Notes: a model not told the origin generated them from the sequence alone. 64,000 bases of DNA from CAVRZJ01 sp964594125 (GCA_964594125.1 CAZQLL010000023.1:1-64000); one strand, 5' to 3'; positions 1 to 9,283 are shown, counted from the first letter of the stretch. Numbers and translations: made by a program.

Positions 1-124
1 TACCACAGCCCCTCAGTGAGTTACTGTCGACGCTCCAAGGAACTTCGGGCTAGCCGCCCTCGGCGGGGCCGTCGATCTCGGACCTGCCGCCGGCGACCGC
101 CGCCGCGGCGGGCAGAGCCGCATC

Positions 125-577
125 GTGAAGACGGTCGAGGCGTTCGCGCTCTCGCACCTTGGCGACCTCCTCCACGTGAGCGACCTGTGCAGGGCCGCGG
201 GGGTGGGCGAGCGCACCTTGCAGAGCGCCTTCAGGGAGGTCACGGGGCTGACGCCGGTTGCCTATCTGATGCGGCTCCGGCTGCACCGGGCGCGCCGGGC
301 GCTCCTGGAGGCGACGCAGGGCTCGACAACGGTCTCGACCGTGGCGCTCGACTCAGGCTTCTGGCATTTCGGCGACTTCTCGCGGGCCTACCGGGAGTGT
401 TTCGGCGAGCTGCCGTCGGATACGCTGCGCCGCGAGCCCACCGCCGACGGAGGGAGCAAGACCACTCCACCGCAACCGTACCATCGGACAAGAGCGGCCG
501 CACGCAGGCAGGAGGGTTCTGGGGCGTCGCGATCGCCAATCACCCCGCGTCGGAGCCGGGTGTCGACGGTGCCATAG
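125..577 (+). pseudogene. AraC-family regulator, C-terminal HTH fragment
   Basis: The 150-residue product is only the DNA-binding half of an AraC/XylS regulator. Two helix-turn-helix units are visible: the first around residues 17-45 (VSDLCRAAGVGERTLQSAFR) and the second around 75-110 (TVSTVALDSGFWHFGDFSRA, followed by FGELPSD). Full-length relatives are near 300 residues, with an N-terminal sensing domain. Here an in-frame TGA at 17-19 closes the frame upstream, so the sensing half is either lost, in another frame beyond the window edge, or removed by a sequencing frameshift. A GTG at position 20 could also start the frame. The last 40 residues look like read-on into non-coding sequence. Domain identity is secure; whether the gene is functional is doubtful. 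Confidence 0.6.
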
Positions 578-836
578 CGAGCGATCTTGACCGGGCGCCG
601 ACGCGGCATGTGGACCTTCACTCCCTCATGCAGCATGGCTGGCACTCGGGAGATGCTGATACGGCAAGACGTTGATGCATGGGTCCTCGCGGCTACGTTT
701 CGCCGTGGACTCATGCGCGCCTTCGGCGCTGATGACGCCGCCGACGCCGGGTCCCGGCGCGTGTCACACGTCCTCAGGTTCGCGTGGCCGTCAACAGGCC
801 TCGCCAGCCACCGGCGGGCAACGCCGCGGGCTCCCG

Positions 837-1256
837 TCAGCGGGCGACCAGCGACCACAGCCCCCAGAGGCCGGCCAGCGCCAGCATCACGCCGACGGCG
901 ATGCTCAGCGGCCACTGCGGGAGGGCCGGCAGCTCGTGCCGCCGGAGACGGCGCAACGCGGCCCAGTGCGCCAGGCCAGCCAGAACCGTGGCCATGATCC
1001 CCAGGAGGAGCAGCCCCTGGCCGAAGTGGACCCCGGCCTCGTGCAACCGGATGGTCTCCGGGCTCTGGTTCGCCTGCCGCAGCGACCTGAAGAAGCCGAC
1101 CATGCCGAAACCGAACGAGCCCATGGTCAGCGTCGTCCGGATCCACGCCAGCGTGGTCCGTTCGAGGGCGAGGTGGGTGCGAAAGACCGCCATCGCGGTG
1201 CGATCGGTGGCGGGCACCATGGTCGACTGCGGAGCGGCTTCGATCTGCGGGCCCAT
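837..1256 (-). CDS. DUF202 (YidH-like) inner-membrane protein
   Basis: A small integral membrane protein of 139 residues. It carries the DUF202 signature near the N-terminus (RTHLALERTTLAWIRTTL), followed by a first membrane segment, a second (GQGLLLLGIMATVLAGLAHW) and a C-terminal third (PLSIAVGVMLALAGLWGLW). Family members are short membrane proteins of unknown function. The frame is open for another 85 codons upstream, but that part is arginine-rich and looks non-coding. The ATG at 1256 is preceded by a good AGGAGG about 12 bases upstream, so this start is preferred. It is transcribed away from the porin at 1652. Confidence 0.8.
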   Translation of the reverse strand: MGPQIEAAPQSTMVPATDRTAMAVFRTHLALERTTLAWIRTTLTMGSFGFGMVGFFRSLRQANQSPETIRLHEAGVHFGQGLLLLGIMATVLAGLAHWAALRRLRRHELPALPQWPLSIAVGVMLALAGLWGLWSLVAR

Positions 1257-1651
1257 TGTGAGGATCCAGCCTCCTCGCCTGCCTTTCCGGGGGCGGCCCG
1301 AACATCTTACTCCGTGGCAGCGGCACGAAGCCGGCCCGGCCTCTGAGCGCGGGCCGGCGCCCGCAACCCAAACGGGCGTCGGCCCGCGTTGACCATCACG
1401 TGGAGGGAAGTTCTCGCGGCTTCCCCTCGGCACCGAAGTGAGTTCCGCGCCTTCACACCTTGAGCGCAGGTGGGGCTGCCGCGCCGCCGGGGTGCTGCCG
1501 CTCGCGAGCATTCGCGCGCGCCGCGACGACTCCCGGAAGGGGTCGATCAGCCTCTCCCCGCCTGGGCGCCCTCAGGCCACCTGCAGCGCTTTCTTCCGGA
1601 GGTGACCGCGGCGGCGTCCCTCCGCCCGGCCCGCCGTGATATCTTCTGGGC
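1257..1651. other. gene-free divergent intergenic region
   Basis: This spacer lies between two divergent genes. The only structure seen is around 1447-1470, where GCGCCTTCACACCTTGAG resembles the 3' tail of the double-hairpin repeat (compare about 51454-51472). It may be a decayed end of that repeat. No convincing promoter or ORF was found. Confidence 0.35.
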
Positions 1652-3187
1652 ATGGTGTGCAGGCCTGCCGGGTTCCTCCCCAGTGTCCGCCTGTGCTGCG
1701 CCGTTCTGGCGAGCCTCGCAGCGGCAGCGCTCGCCTCCTTCCCCGCGACTGCCCAGGACACGCCGGCGCCGGCGCAGCAGGCGAAGGCGCCCGGCGAGCA
1801 GGCGAGCAACGCCGAGACGATTGCGCACCTGCTGCGCCTGATCGAGCTGCAGCAGAAGCAGATCGAGGAGCAGGAGAAGCAGTCCGCGGCGCAGCAGGAG
1901 CTGATCGAGGCGATGCAGCGGACGATCGAGTCGCTCAACCGCCGCCTCGCCGAGCTCGAGGCGAGGGCGGGCGAAGAGTCGCCCAGGGAGCTCGAGGAGC
2001 GGCTGGCGAAGATCGAGGCCACCGCGAGCGCCAAGCCCGAGCTGCCGCCCGAGGTCGTCTCGGCCGGCGACTTCCCCGGCTCGGTGCGCATCCCGGGCAC
2101 CGACGCCGCGATGAAGTTCGGCGGCATGGTGTGGACCAGCATCGTGCGGACGTTCGACGCCCTCGGCTCGGACGACCGCTTCCTCACCCACTCGATCCCG
2201 GTCGAGGGGACGCCGGAGGCCGGCAAGGGGCCGCGGCTGTCGCTGTGGGCCGGACCGAGCCGCTTGAACTTCGACGTCCGCACCCCCACCGAGGTCGGGC
2301 AGATGCGCGCGTTCATCGAGAGCGACTTCGCCGGCAGCGGCGCGGCGATGCGCCTTCGCCACGCCTACCTGCAGTACCGGGCGTTCCTCGTCGGCCAGAC
2401 GTGGTCGACGTTCTCCGACCCCGACACCGACGTCGAGGACCTCGACTTCGAGGGCCTCAACGCCGAGAACGTCACGCGCCAGGCGCAGGTGCGTTACGGC
2501 CGCGCGCTGCGCGAGGACCTTCGCCTGGCGGTGGCGCTCGAGTACCCCACCGCCTCGATCACCGGCGGCCAATCGGTGAACCAGTTCCCGGACATCATCG
2601 GCCGCGTGCGCTGGCTGCGCGGCAACGGCTACCTGCAAGGCGCGGTGGTGTTCCGGCAGATCCGCGGCGAGCTCGAGTCGAAGCCGAACGTGACCCAGGG
2701 CGTCCTCGGGTGGGGCTTCTCGACGAGCGGCGTCATCCCGGTCACGCGGTGGGGTGCCCGCGACCGATTCGTCTTCCAGCTCAACGCCGGCAAAGGGATC
2801 GCGCGCTACATCAACGACCTCAACTCCCTCGGCGGACAGGACGCAATCTTCGTCCCGTCGACCGAGGAGTTACGGCCCCTGGGGGCGTACGGCGCGCTCG
2901 TCGACTACGAGCACCACTGGGAGACCGACGACGACTTTCTCGGGCTGGGCCTGAGCCTCCCCGACCTGCGGACCTCGCTGATCTGGGGACATGTCGACGT
3001 CACCAACCTCGCCGAGCAGCCGGGCGACGCCTACAACCGCACGAATCGCATCGGCCTCACGCTCGTCTTTTCGCCGATCCCCCGCCTCGACGTCGGCAGC
3101 GAGCTGATCTACGGCACCCGCCAGAACAAGGACGGCGGAAGCGGCAGCGCCATGCAGCTCCAGCTCCGCATGCGCTACCTGTTCTAA
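1652..3187 (+). CDS. DcaP-like outer-membrane porin
   Basis: A 511-residue secreted protein. It has an N-terminal signal peptide (about residues 1-35, ending ATAQ), then a strongly predicted coiled coil rich in Gln, Glu and Leu (about residues 53-135; repeats such as IELQQKQIEEQEKQ), then a beta-barrel of alternating aromatic strands ending in a C-terminal phenylalanine (MRYLF). This is the arrangement of DcaP-type trimeric porins, in which the periplasmic coiled coil sits on the barrel. These porins take up small, often anionic substrates; the substrate here cannot be read. A decayed relative lies at 10038-10274. No clear Shine-Dalgarno sequence precedes the ATG. Confidence 0.8.
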   Translation: MVCRPAGFLPSVRLCCAVLASLAAAALASFPATAQDTPAPAQQAKAPGEQASNAETIAHLLRLIELQQKQIEEQEKQSAAQQELIEAMQRTIESLNRRLAELEARAGEESPRELEERLAKIEATASAKPELPPEVVSAGDFPGSVRIPGTDAAMKFGGMVWTSIVRTFDALGSDDRFLTHSIPVEGTPEAGKGPRLSLWAGPSRLNFDVRTPTEVGQMRAFIESDFAGSGAAMRLRHAYLQYRAFLVGQTWSTFSDPDTDVEDLDFEGLNAENVTRQAQVRYGRALREDLRLAVALEYPTASITGGQSVNQFPDIIGRVRWLRGNGYLQGAVVFRQIRGELESKPNVTQGVLGWGFSTSGVIPVTRWGARDRFVFQLNAGKGIARYINDLNSLGGQDAIFVPSTEELRPLGAYGALVDYEHHWETDDDFLGLGLSLPDLRTSLIWGHVDVTNLAEQPGDAYNRTNRIGLTLVFSPIPRLDVGSELIYGTRQNKDGGSGSAMQLQLRMRYLF

Positions 3188-3234
3188 ATCGGCTTCCGAA
3201 GCGCCGGCGGCGAGGTGTCTTGACCCGGCGCCCC

Positions 3235-3263
3235 TTGATCGCCGGCGCCGCGCCAGCTACCAT
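3235..3263 (+). promoter_or_regulatory. candidate sigma-70 promoter for the DUF2541 gene
   Basis: TTGATC (3235-3240) and TACCAT (3258-3263) are separated by exactly 17 bases and lie 33 bases upstream of the ATG at 3296. The hexamers match consensus at four positions each. This is read from sequence only. Confidence 0.4.
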
Positions 3264-3295
3264 GATACTCAGTCGCAGCTTGGAGGAAGAAGACG

Positions 3296-3691
3296 ATGCG
3301 CCTGAGGACAGCTTGCTGGTTGTTCGCCCTGGTGATCCTCGCCGGAGTCGCCGCCGCGGTCCACGCCGACGCCTGGGTTCTGCTCGGGGAGCGCACCGTG
3401 ACGGACCGGCTGGACCACGACACGATCGCCGTGAGCGCGGATCGTGGCGAGTTCACCGCGGTCAAGGTGGAAGTGAGGCGGCACGCCGTCGACTTCCACC
3501 GCTTCGTCGTGACGTACGGCAACGGCGACACCGACGTGCTGGAGGTGCGGCGGACGATCCCAGCCGGCGGCGAGACGCGCTCGCTCGATTTCAAGGGCGG
3601 CACGCGCGTGATCAAGAAGATCGACTTCTGGTACGACGCGCGCACGCTCGGCGGCAAGCGGGCGTTGGTGCGCGTTCTCGGCAGGCGGTAG
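3296..3691 (+). CDS. DUF2541 family periplasmic protein
   Basis: A 131-residue protein with a clear signal peptide (residues 1-25, ending VHA before DAW). The mature part shows the DUF2541 pattern: WVLLGERTVTDRLDHDTIAV, a central YGNGDTDVLEVR and a C-terminal RVIKKIDFWYD followed by a basic tail. Members are small secreted beta-rich proteins (E. coli YaaX/YaaI-like) of unknown function. The gene stands alone between two outer-membrane protein genes. Confidence 0.7.
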   Translation: MRLRTACWLFALVILAGVAAAVHADAWVLLGERTVTDRLDHDTIAVSADRGEFTAVKVEVRRHAVDFHRFVVTYGNGDTDVLEVRRTIPAGGETRSLDFKGGTRVIKKIDFWYDARTLGGKRALVRVLGRR

Positions 3692-3892
3692 GCCGCGAAC
3701 GCCTCCGGGCGGGAACAACGTCCGCCCGCGGTGGCTGCGCACGCCTCGCGGGTATTGGGCACTGACCTGCTGTTGCCTTCGCGTGCTAGTCTCGTGCGTG
3801 CAAGAACCCCGCGCACGGATGGACGGCGGACCGGTAACGGACCGGCCTGCCGGGGCTGCCGACCTCGGGGTGAGGCGTCGACAGGAGGAACC

Positions 3893-4711
3893 ATGAAGCG
3901 ACCGCTGGATCTCGCTGCGCTGCTGCTCGCCACCCTCGTCCCCGTTCCCGCACTGGCCCAGTCCAGCGACCGATTCGGCCTCGACCTCGGCTTCTTCGCG
4001 TCGGGGTTCAACACCGAGCTGCGCCTCGACTCCGACGAGCTCGGGGTCGGCACCGAGGTCGATCTCGAGAACGACCTCGGCCTCGACGCCGACCGCGGCG
4101 CGTTTCGTCTCGACGGCTACTACCGCTTCAACCCCCGGCACCGGATCCAGTTCGGCTACGTCTCCTGGTCGCGCAGGGCGGAGCGCGTGATCACCGAGGA
4201 GATTCAGTGGGGCGACGAGGTCTACGCGGTCGACGCGCGGATTGCGTCGGAGTTTACCAACGACCTGATCAAGGTTGCCTACAAGTATTCGTTCGTCAAC
4301 ACAGACGCGGTGGAGGTCGGCGCCTCGTTCGGCGTCAGCGCCTACTCGTTCAAGGCGGCGCTCTCCGCCGAGGCGTCGGTGCAGGGCGGCGGCACCGGTG
4401 AGGTGCAGCGTGAGTCGGAGGACTTCGTCGCGCCGGTCCCGATGGTTGGCATCGCCGTCGACTGGCACGTCGCGAGGACGATCTCGCTCCGCTTCTCCGG
4501 CGAGTTCTTCGACGCCAGAGTCTCCGGCTACGACGGCACCGTGACCGACTCGCTCGTCGGCGTCGACTGGATGCTCGGCCGGACCGCCGGCATCGGACTG
4601 GCCTACAGCTACACCAGCTTGAAGGTGCAGCGTGACAAGGACGACGAGCCCTATCTCGAGCTGAAGTACAGCTACGACGGGCTGTACGGCTACCTCATCC
4701 TACGGTTCTGA
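3893..4711 (+). CDS. predicted outer-membrane beta-barrel protein
   Basis: This 272-residue protein starts at the ATG preceded by AGGAGGAACC; the frame is open further upstream, but that part lacks coding character. A signal peptide (about residues 1-25, ending ALAQ) is followed by strands with alternating hydrophobic and polar residues (for example FRLDGYYRFNPRHRIQFGYV) and a terminal LILRF ending in Phe, a typical barrel-assembly signal. No named family was recognised. It may be a structural or transport barrel; the substrate is unknown. Confidence 0.7.
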   Translation: MKRPLDLAALLLATLVPVPALAQSSDRFGLDLGFFASGFNTELRLDSDELGVGTEVDLENDLGLDADRGAFRLDGYYRFNPRHRIQFGYVSWSRRAERVITEEIQWGDEVYAVDARIASEFTNDLIKVAYKYSFVNTDAVEVGASFGVSAYSFKAALSAEASVQGGGTGEVQRESEDFVAPVPMVGIAVDWHVARTISLRFSGEFFDARVSGYDGTVTDSLVGVDWMLGRTAGIGLAYSYTSLKVQRDKDDEPYLELKYSYDGLYGYLILRF

Positions 4712-4724
4712 CGACCTTGGGGGG

Positions 4725-5099
4725 GTGTGGGTGTTTTCTGCGCTCGTTCTCGCCATCGTCGCGGCCGGAAGCGCGCCGCCGGCGCCGGAAATCGCGACCC
4801 GGCGTTGCTGCCTGACCAACCAGGCGTATCGCGGCGTGTGTGTCGTCACCCTCGGCGAGAAGGAGACGTGCGAGGACATCCTCGCGTACCTGAACGCGCC
4901 CAACACCACCGGCCGCACCTACTGCAACTCGACGCGGCTGCGCGGCGGCTGGGAGAAGGTTCCCTGCCCGCCCGCCACGCCGGCGCCGTCCGCGGCGGCC
5001 GTCTCCGCCGCGAGCGGCGAAGCAGCCCAGCAGTGCCGCCTCGCGGCCACCGTGGCGGCGGAGAGCTCGCACGCCGTGACGTCGCCCGGGAACCGCTGA
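4725..5099 (+). CDS. small secreted cysteine-rich protein
   Basis: A 124-residue product starting at GTG, 14 bases after the preceding barrel gene and probably co-transcribed with it. It opens with a short hydrophobic signal-like segment (VFSALVLAIVAAG), followed by a compact region with six cysteines (RCCLTNQAYRGVC, ETCEDI, TYCNST, VPCPP) that could form disulfides in the periplasm. The Ala/Ser-rich C-terminus looks disordered. No family was recognised and no function is proposed. Base composition and codon use match the neighbours. Confidence 0.55.
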   Translation: MWVFSALVLAIVAAGSAPPAPEIATRRCCLTNQAYRGVCVVTLGEKETCEDILAYLNAPNTTGRTYCNSTRLRGGWEKVPCPPATPAPSAAAVSAASGEAAQQCRLAATVAAESSHAVTSPGNR

Positions 5100-5506
5100 A
5101 CTCCGGCGCCGGGCGCCGCGAGGAGCTCCCGGAGCCCGGCCGGTGCGGCCGGCTCGCCCCACGATCAGGAGCACGTGGAATCCCCACGGTGCGAGGGCGA
5201 CGCACAGCCCGGCGCCAGGGAGTTGGTTGCCATCGCCCCCGCACGCATTCCCGAGAGCGCGTCCGCCAGCCGCAGACGCGGGCGGCGCAGGTCGTCCCGG
5301 CGCAGGCGCACCCGCCCGTCGGCGGCCGTGACGTGGACGCGGCGAGCCGAGGGCGGCGGGCGCACGCCGGCCGATGAGCGTGGACAGGTTCGATCGCGGA
5401 GCGCGCCGGCGTTTCCTCGTCGCTATCATGGTGACAGCTCACGACCAGCGGAGATGCTCGGGACGGGCACGATCCCGGCCGCGCGGAGAGAGGACGGCGA
5501 GAGACC
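5100..5506. other. gene-free interval
   Basis: Apart from short arginine-rich shadow frames, nothing recognisable was found here: no hairpin with a T-tract, no convincing promoter hexamers and no repeat copy. Confidence 0.5.
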
Positions 5507-6412
5507 ATGAAGGATAAGGACCTGCTGAAGCAGACACGAGCTTTCTGCAAGCCGTTCCGGGTAACTGACGGCAGGCGGTTCCGCCTCGACGACGTCGATC
5601 CCGGCGACACGCTCGGGCTGAAATCCGAGGACAAGCCGCGCGCCAGGGAGGCCCTCGAACGCGGTGTCGAGACGCTGGCGGCACTGCAGGACATGCTGTA
5701 CGCGCAGGACCGCTGGGGGGTGCTGCTGATCTTCCAGGCGATGGACGCCGCCGGCAAGGACGGAGCGATCAAGCACGTGATGTCCGGGGTCAACCCGCAG
5801 GGGTGCCAGGTATACTCGTTCAAGGCGCCGACCAGCGAGGAGCTCGACCACGACTACATGTGGCGCTGCATGAAGGCGCTTCCCGAGCGCGGCCGGATCG
5901 GCATCTTCAACCGCTCGTACTACGAGGAGACGCTCGTGGTGCGCGTCCATCCGGAGTACCTCGCGGCCCAGAGGCTGCCGCCGTCGGTGGTCGGCAAGCG
6001 CATCTGGGACGAGCGCTTCCAGGACATCCGTGCGATCGAGCGCTACCTCTCCCGCAACGGCATCCTGGTGCGCAAGTTCTTCCTCCACGTGTCGAAGGAG
6101 GAGCAGCGGCGACGATTCCTCGAGCGTATCGACAACCCTGAGAAGAACTGGAAGTTCTCCTCCGCCGACGCCAAGGAGCGGGGCTACTGGGATGCCTACA
6201 TGGAGGTGTACGAGGACATGATCCGCAACACCGCCACCGCCGACGCCCCGTGGTACGTCGTCCCGGCGGACAACAAGTGGTTCACGCGCCTCGTGGTCGC
6301 GGCGGCGGTGATCGACGCGCTCGCGTCGCTCGACCTCGCCTACCCCGCGGTCTCCGAGGCAAAACTGGCGGAGCTTGCGGCGGCGCGCAAGCTGCTGACG
6401 AAAAGGAGCTGA
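5507..6412 (+). CDS. ppk2: polyphosphate kinase 2 (PPK2 family)
   Basis: A 301-residue soluble enzyme of the PPK2 family, which transfers phosphate between inorganic polyphosphate and nucleotides. The P-loop-like motif AMDAAGKDG is at residues 78-86, the second motif GIFNRSYYEETLVVRVHPE around 132-150, and the lid-region basic stretch with LERIDNPEKNWKFS around 205-220. Length and motif order match single-domain PPK2 proteins of the class usually annotated as polyphosphate:nucleotide phosphotransferase. Whether AMP, ADP or both are substrates cannot be read by eye. The next gene begins 13 bases downstream, suggesting co-transcription. Confidence 0.92.
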   Translation: MKDKDLLKQTRAFCKPFRVTDGRRFRLDDVDPGDTLGLKSEDKPRAREALERGVETLAALQDMLYAQDRWGVLLIFQAMDAAGKDGAIKHVMSGVNPQGCQVYSFKAPTSEELDHDYMWRCMKALPERGRIGIFNRSYYEETLVVRVHPEYLAAQRLPPSVVGKRIWDERFQDIRAIERYLSRNGILVRKFFLHVSKEEQRRRFLERIDNPEKNWKFSSADAKERGYWDAYMEVYEDMIRNTATADAPWYVVPADNKWFTRLVVAAAVIDALASLDLAYPAVSEAKLAELAAARKLLTKRS

Positions 6413-6425
6413 AGAAGTCCGACCC

Positions 6426-7229
6426 TTGCGGGCGCGAACGCGTGACATCCTTGCCGCTGCGGTACGTGATCTCGGCGCCGCCTGGCGGATCCAGACGATC
6501 ACGGACCTGGCGTACAAGGCGGTGGCGATCGCGGTGCTGACGCCGGCGACCGCGCTGTTCCTGCGTTGGCTGCTGTCACGGACCGGTTCCCGGGCCGTCG
6601 CCGACGCCGACGTCGCGCGGTTCTTCGTCACCACGCGCCCCGGCGTCCTCGCGCTCGTCCTCGGCGGCGCGATGCTCGCCGCGATCACGGCCCTGGAGCT
6701 CGGGTGTCTGATGGCGATCGGCCTGGCCACGGCGCGGGGCACGCAGGTGAGCGCAAGGTCCGCGCTCGCCTTCGCCGGGAAGCGCGCCGGCGACATCCTC
6801 CGCCTCACGGGGCACATGGTGCTGCGCGTGATCGCCGGCCTCGTGCCGTTCCTCGCCGCGATCGGGCTGGGGTACTTCGCCTTGCTGCGGGGGCACGACA
6901 TCAATTACTTCCTCGCCCGCAAGCCGCCCGAGTTCCTGATCGCCCTCGCCCTGGGCGCGACGATCGTCGCTGCGCTCGCCGTGCTGCTCCTGCGCACGAT
7001 CGCGCGCTGGACGCTGGCGCTGCCGCTGCTGCTGTTCGAGGATGTCCATCCGCGGCGCGCGGAAAGGAGCGACGTGCAACGCTTCGCGGTGGCGTTGCTG
7101 GTGCACACGGGCGCGCGCACCCAGGCGCTGGAGTCCGAGAGTGCGCTGCGGCCGTACCTCCCCCCTCCAGGCGTGGGGCCAAGTCCAGATCGAGGTCCAG
7201 GTTCTGGCGTCGGTGCTGCAGGCCGCTGA
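6426..7229 (+). CDS. glycerophosphodiesterase membrane domain, catalytic part missing
   Basis: A 267-residue membrane protein starting at TTG, with GGAG about 20 bases upstream. Several transmembrane helices and the motif GHDINYFLARKPPEF (about residues 158-172) match the N-terminal membrane domain of glycerophosphoryl diester phosphodiesterases (GPDPase_memb). In full-length relatives a cytosolic GDPD barrel with an HRG motif follows. Here the frame runs into low-complexity sequence and a TGA at 7227-7229, with no catalytic domain. In the same frame immediately after the stop lies the C-terminal end of an unrelated esterase-like protein, so a deletion junction is likely. The gene is probably decayed. 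Confidence 0.65.
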   Translation: MRARTRDILAAAVRDLGAAWRIQTITDLAYKAVAIAVLTPATALFLRWLLSRTGSRAVADADVARFFVTTRPGVLALVLGGAMLAAITALELGCLMAIGLATARGTQVSARSALAFAGKRAGDILRLTGHMVLRVIAGLVPFLAAIGLGYFALLRGHDINYFLARKPPEFLIALALGATIVAALAVLLLRTIARWTLALPLLLFEDVHPRRAERSDVQRFAVALLVHTGARTQALESESALRPYLPPPGVGPSPDRGPGSGVGAAGR

Positions 7230-7469
7230 TCGCACGGCGACTTCTTCCGCCTCCCGTTCTACACTATCGAGTCGGTCCACGTGGTCGACGAGCGGACGCT
7301 CCTGATCGCCTCCGACAACAACTTTCCGACCTCGAGCGGACGAGCGCGCAGCCGCGCGGCAGACCGTCGCGGCCCGCTCGCCGCGGACGAGACCGAGATG
7401 ATCCTCGTGCGCCTCGGCGCGCCGCTCGCAGTCGACCGTCGCCTGCTGCCGCCGGCGGGACAGCGCTGA
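7230..7469 (+). pseudogene. C-terminal remnant of esterase-like (phytase-family) protein
   Basis: Translated in the frame of the preceding gene, this stretch reads GDFFRLPFYTIESVHVVDE, then TLLIASDNNFPTSSGR, then DETEMILVRLGAPL. Those blocks match the C-terminal end of secreted proteins annotated as esterase-like activity of phytase family, where a conserved DNNFP followed by GR and an acidic DxxE occurs near the end. There is no start codon or upstream part. It is a leftover fragment joined to the membrane domain upstream across a TGA. Confidence 0.5.
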
Positions 7470-7539
7470 TGGCCCTCGGCTCGCCTCTGCTTGGCATGAT
7501 CGCTGACATGGTGCAGAGCCTCTCTCCGCAATCGGATGG

Positions 7540-7610
7540 AGCGCGGGCGCCCTCGCCCGCGCGGCGAGCACTCCCCGCGGCGTCCGGGCCGGCGAGGGCG
7601 CCGGCCCTCC
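7540..7610 (-). repeat. double-hairpin repeat family 1, copy 1
   Basis: Two perfect 8-bp stems lie 23 bases apart: GCGCGGGC/GCCCGCGC (7541-7562, loop GCCCTC) and GGGCCGGC/GCCGGCCC (7586-7607, loop GAGGGC). The two 6-base loops are exact reverse complements. Orientation is opposite to copies 2 (39618) and 3 (51352) and the same as copy 4 (59694). The outer stem uses C:G where other copies use T:A, a paired change that preserves the helix. Confidence 0.8.
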
Positions 7611-7656
7611 AGGTGGGTTCCGGGGTCGGCGCCTTGCTGCGGCGCACGGAGTCTGC

Positions 7657-7674
7657 GAGGGGGGCTTCCCCCTC
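7657..7674. terminator. hairpin between convergent genes
   Basis: A 7-bp GAGGGGG/CCCCCTC stem with loop GCTT sits 20 bases beyond the stop codon of the MscS gene. There is no long U-tract, so the terminator assignment is tentative. Confidence 0.35.
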
Positions 7675-7693
7675 TTCGACGCGCGCGTGCCCG

Positions 7694-9283
7694 TCAGCGC
7701 GCCGGCGGGGTGTGCCAGCGGTCCCGGGGGACGACGGCGGGCTTCGCCGGGTCGCCCATGTAGTGCGGCGACATGATCTGGACGCCGTGCTCGTTGAAGC
7801 GGTCCTGGATGTTGCCGTGCAGCGCCGCCATGACGCGCGGGAGCTGCGAGGGCTCCTCGAGCGCAACCCACAGCTCGTAGCGGACGTAGAAGTCGGCGAG
7901 CTCCGACTGCAGCACGAACGGCGCCGGTTCGCGGCGCACGCCCTCGGTCTGCGCCGCCGCCAGCTCGAGCATCGCCTGCACCTGGCGCCACGGGGCGTCG
8001 TAGCCGATCGTGACCACCGTCGGGACGACCGCGACGCCGGACTTGCTGTAGTTGACGACCTGGCCGCTCATGATCGTCTGGTTGGGGATCGCGATCTCGG
8101 TCTCCAGCAGCGTGCGCACCCGCGTCACCACCAGGCCGCTCTCCACCACCACTCCGAGGACGTCGCCGATGCGCACCACGTCGCCGGCGCGCAGCACCCG
8201 CATGTAGGTGAGGAGCAAACCGTTGATGAAGCTCGAGACGGCGCTCGACGAACCCAGCGAGACGACCACGCCGAGCAGGAGGGAAATGCTCTTGAACGCC
8301 GCGCTCTCCGAGCCCGGGATGTACGGGAAGGCGATCACCACGGCGGCGACGATCACGAAGATCGACACGATCCGGTGCGTCGGGCGTGCCCACTCGGGGT
8401 AGAAACCGGCGATCGTGCGCGTCCCCTGCTCGAGCTGGCCGAAGACGCCGGTGAGGATCCGCAGCACCACGCGGGCCACCACCGCCACCACGGCCACGAA
8501 TACCAGCGACGGGATGCTGGCGAGAATCGCCCGTCCGGTGTCGGCGAGCGGCTGCATGACGTGGCCGAGCGCCTGGGCGGCGAAGCCGCGGGTCTGCGGG
8601 AACAGCGACAGGCAGGCCTCGACGGTGACCGCGATCGTCACCAGCCACAGGAGCGCGTTGGCGGTCGAGAGGGCGACGGCGAACGCCGCACGGATGCTGC
8701 CCGCCTTGACCGTGCCGGCCGTCTGCAGCTCGACTTCGCCGAGGCGGCGGAACTCGCCGGTGAGGACGAACAGGCGCAGGCGCCGGGACAGGCGCGAGTA
8801 GCCGGCCAGCAGCAGACCCGCCGCGAGCACGACGGCCGCCGCGCTGCCGACCGCGCGCAGCAGCCGCCCGGGAGTGCGGTCGGCGCGGTAGCGGGCGAGC
8901 GCCTCGTCGACGATCGGCCTGGCGATCTCGGCGGCGCGCTCGACGGTCACCCCGAAATGCTCGGCGTCGGCCGCCTGCAGGACCACGATCAGCCGGTCGC
9001 CGACGTACAGGCTGGCCCCTTCGGCCTCGGCGACGACGCGCGTCCTCGCCGCGGCGGGGCTCCGGTCCCGTGCGGCCGCCACGATGCGGCCGGCGACGAT
9101 CCGCGCCCGCTCCTCGGCGGAGATGTTGCTCTCCGCAAGCGCCACGAGCTCGAACAGGACCCGCCCGTCGACCGTGACCGGGGCGGCCCACCGCGGCGCG
9201 GCGAGCTCGCCGCCTTCGTTGGCGGTTGCGCCTGCGGCCACGGCGGCGAGCAGCACGAGCAGCGCGGCAGTGATGCGTCGCAT
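7694..9283 (-). CDS. MscS-family mechanosensitive ion channel
   Basis: A 529-residue inner-membrane protein. It has a signal peptide (about 1-21), a periplasmic alpha/beta segment (about 25-135), several transmembrane helices from about 145 to 340, then the MscS pore and beta domain: a Gly/Ser/Ala-rich pore helix (GVVVSLGSSSAVSSFINGLL) followed by LRAGDVVRIGDVLGVV and TEIAIPNQTIMSG, and a C-terminal cytosolic alpha/beta domain. These features identify a large member of the small-conductance mechanosensitive channel family, which releases solutes under hypo-osmotic shock. It is divergent from the lipoprotein gene at 9421 and convergent with decayed genes upstream. Confidence 0.9.
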   Translation of the reverse strand: MRRITAALLVLLAAVAAGATANEGGELAAPRWAAPVTVDGRVLFELVALAESNISAEERARIVAGRIVAAARDRSPAAARTRVVAEAEGASLYVGDRLIVVLQAADAEHFGVTVERAAEIARPIVDEALARYRADRTPGRLLRAVGSAAAVVLAAGLLLAGYSRLSRRLRLFVLTGEFRRLGEVELQTAGTVKAGSIRAAFAVALSTANALLWLVTIAVTVEACLSLFPQTRGFAAQALGHVMQPLADTGRAILASIPSLVFVAVVAVVARVVLRILTGVFGQLEQGTRTIAGFYPEWARPTHRIVSIFVIVAAVVIAFPYIPGSESAAFKSISLLLGVVVSLGSSSAVSSFINGLLLTYMRVLRAGDVVRIGDVLGVVVESGLVVTRVRTLLETEIAIPNQTIMSGQVVNYSKSGVAVVPTVVTIGYDAPWRQVQAMLELAAAQTEGVRREPAPFVLQSELADFYVRYELWVALEEPSQLPRVMAALHGNIQDRFNEHGVQIMSPHYMGDPAKPAVVPRDRWHTPPAR

